A stretch of DNA of 64,000 nt from NCBI RefSeq assembly GCF_037975245.1, contig NC_092576.1, positions 4,730,001 to 4,794,000 of the forward strand. The letters are read 5' to 3'. The position numbers were made by a program, and so were the translations under genes. Source of the stretch: Apostichopus japonicus. Lineage: Eukaryota; Echinodermata; Holothuroidea; Aspidochirotida; Stichopodidae. Below, in pieces: positions 54,914-64,000 of the stretch. Below the pieces are notes generated by a model. The model saw only the letters and a list, made by a program, of their open reading frames with translations. It made no database searches and was not told the origin of the DNA. Position 1 is the stretch's first letter. Every line of letters begins with the position of its first letter.

Positions 54914-55176
54914 CTAAACATCCAAATTGCCCAGCATCTTGGCACATGCCCGTAGCAACCTATTCGTGGAGCGTGTCCCCTCCTCGAATTCATACCAATA
55001 GTTTAAAAGCTTCTTTTCGATGTTTTTGAATCCTTTCCTCTCCACTCTCTTTAGTTTACCTTCTGACACTAGCAGAACTTGTAGTTTCACAAAGCTGGCC
55101 GCTTCAAACATGACCCAAACAAGAGAATAAAATGGACTCTTAGCCCCTATTTCTTTGTTTAAAGCATGGTGCCACC
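54914..55176 (-). CDS. MULE-type transposase, C-terminal exon
   Basis: An open segment of 87 codons on the minus strand, entered in phase 1 after a strong acceptor (TTGTTTCTTTACAG) and ending in TAG. It reads WHHALNKEIGAKSPFYSLV, then VKLQVLLVSEGKLKRVERKG, and LLRACAKMLG near the end. From memory, the pattern GWH-x-LN, FY-x-L, VSEGKLKR and LLRAC is that of the region after the catalytic core in invertebrate MULE transposases. No stop or shift interrupts it. Upstream minus-strand pieces at 55440-55640 (for example DATKIYLLRSYVNWQMEKE) may be earlier exons but could not be joined. The catalytic DDE part is not in this stretch. It may be a domesticated gene or an element remnant. Confidence 0.55.
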
Positions 55177-56355
55177 CTGTAAAGAAACAAGTTAAGTAGC
55201 TGTTAATTGAATCTCTGCAACTTTTAATATAAAATTTGCATATTACAAATATAAAATATATTATATATTATAAAATATTATCTGCAACAAGTTGAGATAT
55301 TAATTTAATTCCTTTGTGTAATATGACTATTAAAACAAAACAGTTACAAAAATTACTTAAAGGATATAAAGTGTCAACACCTGTCAATCAGTTACCTTCT
55401 ACATCAGCGTTGCAAACAGAAGTCAAATCATGGACATGTTTGTAGAGTTAACTTCTTTCTCCATTTGCCAGTTTACATAGGAACGTAGAAGATAGATCTT
55501 CGTGGCATCTCTTCGTCGCTGTTGTTCCTTTGCACTGCTGTTTTTGTCAGGTCCATGCAACAAAGGCCTTCCTCCACTTCAACCTACACTCGTTCCAGGA
55601 TAAGGCCGTTTTCTTTCGCCCGATTCTCCTTGCCCTGATCCCTTTTCCATGATTGTCACTATACTTTAGTCTAATCGAATGTATTTGTACGAAAATCGTA
55701 CAGTGTTCTTTGCTCGATAGGCACACAAACAACAAATTATCGCGTACGAAAATCCTTTGCGGTAAACAGTACAGTAATCTGAAATGCTGTGTTATAGCAC
55801 TATGTGTGCATGGGTACGGGCTTGTTACGCATACGCTTGCCTGTGCTATTCACTGATCTAAATTTGCCACCGAGGTCACGTGAGTATTCGGGGTCCCAGT
55901 AAACCTCGCTGAAACCTCGATAATGCCAGCGCCCTCAAAAAAAAGGTCTACGAGCGATATCGCCTTTAACTTAACAGAGTTGTTCTCCAATTGTATCACA
56001 GTTTCCCTTAATTGTCTTAATTATAGTCAGTATACTATATTTTATAGTCATATTTATTTATTAGTATATCATTATATCAATATATTATGCTCATTAAATT
56101 TCACCCACTGGTGAAAATGCATCATAATTGGGCGAATTGAAACGTACAACAAAGTATCACTCATACTGTATTTCATGGTGTCGTATATCTTTATAGTATA
56201 CTATGTTACATGCACCAGATTTGGTCTATAAGCTGCAGGCAAAATATGCATGACTACATTCTAAAGGTTTAACAGTTGTTTTAAATTATAGATACACCTT
56301 CTGTAAAGTAAAATAATTATGTACCATAATTTGATCCTATATAGGGTAACATGGG
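55177..56355. other. no gene confirmed
   Basis: Contains the unjoined minus-strand pieces noted for the MULE-type exon. GGTCACGTGA near 55873 holds an E-box. Otherwise AT-rich with short frames. Confidence 0.4.
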
Positions 56356-57899
56356 TAGCGGTATGCGAAATTATTTTTCCCACTTCGACGCGGCCACATG
56401 GGCGTGGCTTATGAAATACGTCACAGGCCAGCAAGTTTGTAACTTCGACTTTGAGCTCTTACGTCTAGCTCTTTAATAATATACTCAGCTAATATACTCA
56501 GGCCTAATATACTCAGGCCTAAGACATGACTTCATGAGATCCATGATGATGTGCGACTGCTCCTCCCAGTCAATCGGGTCTTAAGGAGCTCTTGAGGTAA
56601 ATTCCATGACAAAATCAAACTGTGTTGTTCTGATATTGATAAGCTAGGCCTAGGCTAACGCTGAAACAGTTAAAGTTAGGCCCAACCTAATGTGCTAGAC
56701 ACAGCACAGGATGGTTCAATCAAGGTATGAATTAGGCCTAGGCTAAGCAATGTCTGAGGACATTGGAGCAAATTGGCCCTTGTTCAAGTTGCTGACCCTT
56801 TGGTTTGTTTGGCTTGATTTGTAAATTGCACCCAGCTAGGCCTACCTTGACTAATGACTTACCATTCCATGGGGCCACCCTCTTGGTCTTTTCTCCCATC
56901 CCCTTTCACATTTCCACAACCCCCCACAGCACCCTCCCCGTCCCCAACCCCGCAACACCCTCCTCCACCCAACAACTCCCTCCCCCACCCCCAGAAATAT
57001 TTGTGATTACATATTCTTACTACTTGACAATTTCATTTGACAGGCATTACTTCCAGCTCCATTGCTTAGTGGAAATCAACACAGAGTATGTCGCTTCAAA
57101 GAAACGTCACTACACTGTTTTGCAGCTGTTCTGCGTCTGCCATTTACTACGAAAGATGAAGCTTGTGGCTGGCTCAATGACTTTGAAGAATCATCCCACA
57201 GTACATGGAGAGTGTCACGGACTTTCCCACATTCTGGATTGAAGAATATGTCATATGAGTGGATTGCTGGTGGTGTGTGTATGGACGATAGGGGGGGGGG
57301 CGCGGCTTGTGCAATGATTGGTTCACAGATTATTTTCAGTAAACAGAACTCGCACGGTTTATTTATTTCATGGCCTGCTCTTATTGTTCTCCGATTCCGA
57401 ACATAAACATTCAGTGAGGCAGCCAGGGGGGGGGCACAGGGGGGGGGGGCAAAGTTCACCCACATAAATTATGGGGACGCAATTTACATTTTGTAGAATG
57501 AAAAAAGGTAGATTGAAAAAACTTTGAGAGTTGGGAACTGAGGTGGCTAGTCATGTGAATGGGTTGACTTAACCTTGATTTTTCTACTTATATTCCTGCA
57601 TATTATAAATAATAAATCTTGTTGGAAAATACCCCACCTTTTAGCATGTTGTCCATATCTGTGGTATGGCTCTTATATTTTATGAAAGGCAACCCCTATT
57701 ACAGGTGTTACAATAGGCCAGTCAGAATATACGACTGTCAGTTCCATATAATGTAATTTGTTATAAAAGAAAGGTAGTGATTATGCTCATATTTTTATTT
57801 AATGCTTGATAATGGTCCAAAATTGTTGAATCTATGAATATATCCTGCACTAATTGTTTTCATTCCTTGACTCCAGTTGAGGAATCTATGCAGTCATGT

Positions 57900-58390
57900 C
57901 AGTGGGCGTGTGTGTGTGTGTGTGATGCCTGGCTTGTTAACACGATAACTTGCCCCCACTTAGATATATGAGGCTCATACTTGGGATGTGTGTTCCCCAT
58001 AATGAGTACATGATCCGTATCGTTTTGGGGCCAGGTCAGAGATTTTCTGAGGTCAACAGAGGTCAAATTATGGAAATCTTGTTAACACGATAAGTCCCGA
58101 ATGCTTGGTCCGATCAGGCAGAGATTTGGTATGTAGCTTTCTTATGGGAGATCATGAACCCTCTTGTTTCTGATGTAGACCAGTGGCCAGTTTTGGCCTA
58201 TGTTGGCTTGCTAACACAATAACTTTAATTGGGACTTCAATCAATATTTGGAGTCTTCTGATATCGTGTCTCTCACAAGCTTTCACAATTTGGACCTCTC
58301 CTGACCTTGAATGACCTTAAACTGATACCAAAAAACAAGTATTCTTGCCATCTACATGGATAATTAAGCTCATATCGCTGCCGCTTGCGT
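57900..58390 (+). repeat. diverged relative of the 52-54 kb repeat
   Basis: A TG microsatellite is followed by CTTGTTAACACGATAACTT, CCCATAATGAGTACATGA and GAGGTCAACAGAGGTCAAAT, in the same order as at 52180-52340. Confidence 0.65.
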
Positions 58391-58990
58391 TTTCTAGTTA
58401 AATCGGGAGGAGACAGAAACATGACTAAGTGGCGTCAGCAGAATGTTTAGAGAGTTACATGCTCTCCGAGACGTTGGGGGCATTGGTGCCCCTCCGAGGA
58501 CCATTCGCCCAAAAAAGTTTTCGATGTATGAGTCTCGACAACATGCATGTAAGAGCATCGGATCAGAGTGCATGCAACCCCCCCCCCCCTCCTCGCCCCT
58601 CCCCCCCAATGCTTTTTGAGGATTTGTGCTACGGTCGTGACAGCAGGGTCTGGAAAAGTTATAAATGAACCTCCCGTGGTATTGATTATCGTCCTTGACA
58701 AGTTCTGGCGAAAAAGTTAGATGTGTCACTTCATATTACACCAGGTAGGCCCACTGACCTTTCAATGCTAAAAACCTACAAAGATACATGTATTGTATTG
58801 TGCCCCATATTGTTTTATCCATCATTCTAAATTATTTGTTCATTTATAAATGAACCCCCTTTTAAACGGCAGTAAGGAGCCTACGTGCTTTCATCATTAG
58901 TTTACGTACGCTACTGGGTATTGTTACGGACTTGAAATATTCTACCCATTTTATTAAACAGTTGTCACTTGCGTCTGTATTAACTATAAC

Positions 58991-59025
58991 CAGGGAGCTG
59001 CTACTGTTAGAGTAGCAGCTCCCTG
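58991..59025. repeat. 35-bp perfect hairpin flanked by CTATAAC repeats
   Basis: CAGGGAGCTGCTACT, the loop GTTAG, then the exact complement AGTAGCAGCTCCCTG. CTATAAC lies directly before (58984-58990) and directly after (59026-59032). It looks like two terminal repeats joined with nothing between, and a related motif is at 41573-41592. Confidence 0.85.
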
Positions 59026-59266
59026 CTATAACTGTGCCTAAATAGCAATGTCCCTCTGAACTATACTATTTATTATACTGGTACGTGTACTAGAATCCCT
59101 GACATGTAACTTAATTGAGAACTTTCAGCACCCAAACAAACACCCGAGTGATATCACTGCATAGTCTGTGACGTGGACCAATAAGCCGTAACAACGACCG
59201 ATAGTCCACGCCCATTATGCTAATGTGGCCGCGTCGTAGTGGGAAAAATAATTTCGCTAGCGGTAT

Positions 59267-59753
59267 ACGGCTGTAAGACTAAGGTACCTTTGTTTGCTGC
59301 GAGCATATATATATCTTATATCTTATATAGAGTGATATCTTATTGTATTGCCTCAAAGGTCATTCCTTTGATATATGTTCAAGGCCAGACTATCAACTAT
59401 CTCACAAATCAGATTAATTTCTAAAATATGACATGGCCGTTGCTTCAGGTACGAGTATAACTATGCTGCGGTTAATCTCTCGTACATATACATAATGGCG
59501 GTAATAGTACATCGATTGGGGCTGAACCGTTGCCAGAAAATAGGAAATTTTACTTTCATTTACAATTGATGACTAAATGTTTTTTTCTATAATCTGAATA
59601 ATAGGTTGCCGTAAGAGGAAGTTACTAACGTTCTTTCGTTTTCATGTTCATTAGTGAATCAAGGTTCATTACTTTGTCGAGTTGAAAAGGAATACAACTA
59701 ACAGCAAGAACAAATCTTAAAGAGGTAAAAAATAAAAGCGGCTTTGTTTCAAC
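59267..59753. other. upstream region of gene B
   Basis: AT-rich, with TATATATAT near 59305. The promoter and 5' UTR of gene B should lie here, but no specific motif is convincing. Confidence 0.4.
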
Positions 59754-60075
59754 ATGGAGAGACATTGTTTGATAACCTTCTTGATTATTTTAAACTTTGC
59801 CGGTTTTATTGGATTTGATAACTCAATATCAGTCAGACTGATCGAAAGAGATTCTGTGACCTTGAAGTGTAATGGATCTGCGACAGAAGGAAACAGATGG
59901 TTTATTGACGATCGACTCATATATATAAATAAATTCTTGGCTGTTTCTTTGTCGGGTGTCAACTTATCAAATGATTACTCATTATCAATCTCAGATGTTA
60001 CATTCAGTCATCAAGGATTGTATAGATGTTATCGTAATTATACCCATGTTGTGAGCTACAACGTGATAACAGAAG
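59754..60075 (+). CDS. gene B, exon 1: signal peptide and first Ig domain
   Basis: Starts at ATG (MERHCLITFLIILNFAGFIG), a good signal peptide, followed by a short Ig domain: Cys in VTLKCNG, Trp in NRWFIDD and YRCYR with GLYRC before it. Glycosylation sites NGS, NLS and NYT are present. It ends in phase 1 at donor GTAAGTA. Signal peptide and Ig domain in the same exon distinguishes it from gene A. It begins about 490 bp downstream of the MULE-like element. A surface receptor role is inferred from the downstream exons. Confidence 0.87.
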
Positions 60076-61084
60076 GTAAGTAAATAAACATTAAACTTCC
60101 TGTCGTGTTAGGAATTGACATTTCTAGTTAATATCAAGGACTAACAAATTAAGAACAATCCTGAATTTCCATGGCATTAAACTTGTATTGAAACATGTAC
60201 AGTTTTATCTCAGTAGGAGACGGACATACCTAGGATCAAATGCTCCACCCTCATACATTATAAAGTTCTCAAACATAAGCGTAAGTAGTATTACAATACT
60301 GCTGTCTATCTTACCATGGAGTTGTGAAGGTCCTGCTCTTACAATATTTGATACCTGTTAGGAATTTACAGTCCTAGTAGGACCTAAAGCTTAGGAATAA
60401 TTCTGTATTTAGTTTTATGTAATTTTTGTTGTTATAACTCAAAATTATTCTCATTCATGAAGTCAAACTTAAACTGAAACATGTACTAGGTAGCGAAGAA
60501 GTTGAGATTTTAGAAAAGGAATAAAGACAATAGAAACATGAAGAAAGTGAGGTCATGTTTTGTAAGCGACACATTGAAAACAAACTCAAATAAACACAAG
60601 TTGAAAGAATAGACAGATTATAACAATGGCTTTAAAAGTCCAACATGGATAAAAAGAGCAGGTCTGTATGTAAACGTGTTTTTCTAAAGGATTATTCCAA
60701 ACCTATGTTATACTGCAGGATATTGCTGGTTGTACGTTGTGTTATTGCACAGAGCAGTTAGCTTAGGAAGGAAGAGATGACTTCTAAAATTATACAACTC
60801 TTTGCAACTCTTATAAAATGATATCATGCAGTTTTAATGGCTTTATGTAAAGACAGTGGTTGTCAACTCGGAAAATTTTAAAATAATATTTTGAGATAAC
60901 TTCTTTCTCTGTGCTTTACTTAACATGTAAAATATGATACCAAACAGGAACGTTTAATACCATTAGCGGAATAATGGCTTCATTTAACGTTTTTCCTGAC
61001 ATATGTGAAAAAAATATTGAATAAATATTAATACAAATTGTTAATTCCAACTTAATATCAATCTCAGATTATTTCTCTTTTCAG
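60076..61084 (+). other. gene B intron 1
   Basis: About 1 kb between donor GTAAGTA and acceptor TTATTTCTCTTTTCAG. No further exon or repeat was seen. Confidence 0.7.
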
Positions 61085-61441
61085 TGATCCCAGAGCTTAC
61101 GTTGTCATTTGACGAGCAAACATTTAGTGAACCACGACGTACATATGACTACTTGGTAAAAGAGGACGAGCCTCTGGAGCTGAAGTGTATGGCGGTTGGA
61201 TCAAGACCACCTGCTAGCCTAACGTGGGTTGTGAATGGTGAAGATGTAGACGCATCCAATGTACACAATGTACTATACAAACCAAACAAGGAGAGGATAA
61301 ACACCACAGACTCAGAATCTACATTAAATCTACTACCAACTGGAACTCACGTCAACATTTCATGTCAGTTTAAAGGGATAGAATTAGTCATTCAGAACCT
61401 GACCATCAACTTCATCTTCTTTGAGAGCTCAGATAAATCAG
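61085..61441 (+). CDS. gene B, exon 2: second Ig domain
   Basis: 357 bases, phase 1 to phase 1, after TTTCTCTTTTCAG, donor GTAAACT. It encodes 119 residues: LELKCMAVGSRPPASLTWVV has the B-strand Cys and the core Trp with an RPPA motif typical of C2/I-set domains, and HVNISCQFKG holds the F-strand Cys. NTT, NIS and NLT are glycosylation sites. This resembles membrane-proximal Ig domains of CD80/nectin-like proteins, but no orthologue can be named. Confidence 0.88.
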
Positions 61442-62591
61442 GTAAACTACATTAGCTTTTATACAAACAATAAATTAAAAAATACTAAATGAAGTAGTTT
61501 CGTTTGTAAATTATGTACTCTTTCAGCCGCATTGAAGTTTTAGTAAGTTCTCCTAACGTTTATTTTTTGCAAATCTAAACAAAAAATGTTGTCGAAGTGA
61601 AGATAACAAATACGGTCATTATAAATCACTAATAAAGCTTATCGGGATTAAATATTAAATAATAAACTGTATGATAACAATTGCAAATCTATCAATCAAT
61701 CACTAATCAATATCTCTGGTGTTGTGTTTTATAAGCATTTCCATTTAAATATATAGAGGGTAGACGGTAGGCATTGTTGATCGCTGAGGATGGAATTCCT
61801 GACAACAAAACAAGGTTTTTACGAAGATTTTGACAACGAACTGCTTAATGACAATGGTAGCAATATCTGCAATAAGCGTTGCTATTATCATAATTGTGTG
61901 TTCAATTGTTGCTTAACACGGACTATGTAAAAACAGAATAGTTTTCTCAGAAAGTTCTGCGAAATACAGCAGCAACATTGGTTGTTTGTTAGTCAAACAT
62001 ATTGGTTTTGTGTCTTTTGAAATTTTGAAATCGAAATTAATGTTTGTTTTAGAAAGTTACTATTATTTCGAACACTGACATACTAAAGTCTAACTTGGTA
62101 AGACACTATACATTGCAAACACAGTAGATAATTGAATTTAAAAAATATTTGTCTTAATTTAAAGTTAGAATTTGACAACAATACAGTTTACTTGTTCAGT
62201 TTGATTTTTCCTAATTAAAGAAAAAATTTACGAAATCTTTTACATGTTCAATGTGTCCTTATGCGTGATGTAAACCACTAAGAAGATAGAAATGTCTGAT
62301 CGATGAAGTTTTTATAAGAGACTGAATTATTTGATTCAATCTGGCTCACCATAGAAGAAATTAAAGCTTTACATTTAAGAATTCTTATTTCAATTCGATA
62401 GAGAAATTCCTTAATAAGATTTTTTTTTAGAATCTATAGCGGTTTGTTTCTTTAGTTTGATAAGTTGTATTTATATTTTTAGGTAATACTCAGATACTGT
62501 TGGGGAAATGGACTACACAACCTGGTGCATTGAGTCATATGTCGATAAACGGACAACATGTAAATTACTTTTAATGACTTTTGTTTAACAG
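61442..62591 (+). other. gene B intron 2
   Basis: About 1.15 kb, AT-rich, with no exon recognised inside. Confidence 0.65.
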
Positions 62592-62723
62592 AGGACGCAA
62601 AGGATGACAAAGACTATGTCCCGGCACATGACCATGATTGGATAATTACAACAGCTATTATATTAGGCGTCGTTGGATTGATCGTAATAACATTTGGCTG
62701 TGCAGTAGTGCTTCTTAAAAAAG
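62592..62723 (+). CDS. gene B, exon 3: transmembrane segment
   Basis: 132 bases, phase 1 to phase 1, acceptor TTTTGTTTAACAG, donor GTGAGGA. It reads EDAKDDKDYVPAHDHDW, an acidic stalk, and then a hydrophobic helix of about 24 residues (TAIILGVVGLIVITFGCAVV at its core) ending LLKK. It anchors the two Ig domains as a type I membrane protein. Confidence 0.87.
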
Positions 62724-63307
62724 GTGAGGAAATGTGTGACATTTTCTAAAGTTCATATTAATTAACAAAATGAACCAAAATTTAATATGTAACTAAGGTC
62801 TTGTTGAACCATTTGGTGACAAATCGGGCCATGTGAGCTACAAGCATCCGAATGATGGAAGGAGAGAGTTTTCACATTGGTGAGACTTAAAAGAAACGAT
62901 GATAGGGTTATTCAGTATTATAGAATACAAAAAGATATGGAACAGACAACTATACACTGTTGGTTCAAACCTATATGTCATTCCTCGCTCTACATACGGT
63001 TTCTTTGATGTCAGCATTATAACAGATATTTATCAAACCGTTATATTTCCTTGTGTGATATCGTTGCTAGTGACATTTCCTTGACACTAGATACCTTTAT
63101 GATTGTGTGTTCCCTTCATTCAAAATTTTCTCACCATGTTTGTTTTTTCCACACTGGCAACATGACTTGTAAAAGAGAAAGCAAAATAAAGACTGTGTTT
63201 TTTGTTTGCTCAATTGTCATGATGTCATCAAACACACTTCATACAGGAAATAACAAAGCTGTTTCAATATATAAATATATGTAACTATTTATAAATATTT
63301 CCTTCAG

Positions 63308-63332
63308 ATTCGCAAGAATTCCAAGTTTCTCA
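63308..63332 (+). CDS. gene B, exon 4: start of cytoplasmic tail
   Basis: Twenty-five bases between TATTTCCTTCAG and GTAAGTA. Entered in phase 1 it reads DSQEFQVS and leaves in phase 2. The splice sites are good and the phase fits exon 3. The rest of the tail lies beyond the window. Confidence 0.55.
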
Positions 63333-64000
63333 GTAAGTAACTTCGATCCTTTTTGTTCTATTCAGCTTGTTATTAAGAGAGATAGAGAGATAAAGCCGGG
63401 GATGGGAAAAGTTTGCCGTGGTCCAAGCTTGAAGTTCAAGACAAATTATACAATAATTTTCAGTGTAAATTGAGTCATAAGAGAAAGTGTTATTCACTAA
63501 TCCCTTCATGATAAATTGGAAATCAATAGTTATGATAGGCTTTATCATAAACATGACTGACTGTACATCATGAGAACAACATTTATATATTTTTGTTTGT
63601 ATGCTTTATTGTATGTCCCTTTGTCTGTAGATTAACATCCCCGGCCAGTGGGCGTTGGCAGAGGGTTCCAATTGGGTTAAAGCATGGTGTACTTAATCAT
63701 TATTCATTAAACTGAGGAAAACTCAAGTTGGGGCAGATTGGCAAGGGCATAACTTTTCTTAAGAATTTAACATTCCAAACAATTTCCAGACATGAGATTA
63801 TCAAACTTCATAATTTTGTAATGATTATTTAAGTTTTGTATAGTGCTTTTATCGGACTTACTCCATAACAAACTATAGTGTTAGCAATAGTCTACCTGTG
63901 AAGCTTGGTAACTGACATCAACTTCCTTGTTAGCTGAAATTAAACAAAACATGTAGTTTCAGATATCAGTGTATTAATAAAGATTAATGATCTTGTCACT
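63333..64000 (+). other. gene B intron 4 to window end
   Basis: No further exon recognised. The gene is cut by the window edge. Confidence 0.5.

Larger units (their letters stand above)
56365..59257. mobile_element. MULE-like DNA element, 35-bp TIRs, 9-bp duplication
   Basis: Terminal inverted repeats of 35 bp, starting GCGAAATTATTTTTCCCACT, match with one difference. An exact 9-bp target duplication, TAGCGGTAT, lies at 56356-56364 and 59258-59266. A 9-bp duplication is the mark of Mutator-like elements. Similarity between the ends continues inward with GGGCGTGG and ACGTCACAG. The 2.9-kb interior has no transposase frame: it holds C- and G-rich tracts (56925-57000, 57290-57300, 57425-57450), a diverged copy of the 52-54 kb repeat (57900-58390) and a 35-bp hairpin element (58991-59025). 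It is non-autonomous. Confidence 0.88.

Noticed and set aside
56805-57465. frames of 114-145 residues inside the MULE-like element
   Set aside because: Overlapping on both strands across C- and G-rich tracts, with no transposase or other domain.

Overview
The window looks like nuclear DNA of a marine invertebrate deuterostome, most likely an echinoderm (a sea cucumber would fit). This placement is an inference. It rests on GT-AG introns, exons of membrane immunoglobulin (Ig) receptors joined in phase 1, TAGGCCTAGGC-rich stretches and TGACCT-rich repeat families. The sequence is AT-rich and dominated by mobile elements; real host coding sequence is sparse.

Layout. 1-2612: no gene seen. 2613-11882: a complete LTR retrotransposon of the Ty3/gypsy type with two LTRs of 733 bp that I read as identical, a 4-bp target duplication, gag and a long pol read in the -1 frame. 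13.6-15.3 kb: a degenerate TGACCT-type repeat array. 15.66-16.3 kb: a broken 3' end of an L2/CR1-like LINE. 18.4-29.4 kb, minus strand: a multi-exon Ig-superfamily receptor (gene A) with signal peptide, three Ig-like domains, one transmembrane helix and a cytoplasmic tail spread over several small exons whose phases all agree. A hAT MITE lies in one of its introns. 31.9-33.5 kb: a foldback inverted repeat.

35.0-40.4 kb: a nest in which a dispersed G-rich repeat has been interrupted by a 3.4-kb DNA transposon (31-bp terminal inverted repeats, 8-bp target duplication) and by an internally deleted gypsy remnant. 40.4-48.7 kb: repeats of several families with no convincing gene. 48.88-49.51 kb: a hAT MITE. 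50.6-52.0 kb: an element built of GATATC-centred palindromes at about 21-bp spacing. 52.1-54.7 kb: a large repeat with roughly 400-bp internal tandem units rich in AGGTCA. 54.9-55.2 kb, minus strand: a probable MULE transposase C-terminal exon. 56.36-59.26 kb: a MULE-like element with 35-bp terminal inverted repeats and a 9-bp target duplication. 59.75 kb to the window end, plus strand: a second Ig-superfamily receptor (gene B) with signal peptide, two Ig domains and a transmembrane helix, running past the window edge.

The two Ig genes share architecture and intron phase and may belong to a larger family of surface recognition receptors. All exon models come from reading splice signals and reading-frame phase by eye, without transcript support.
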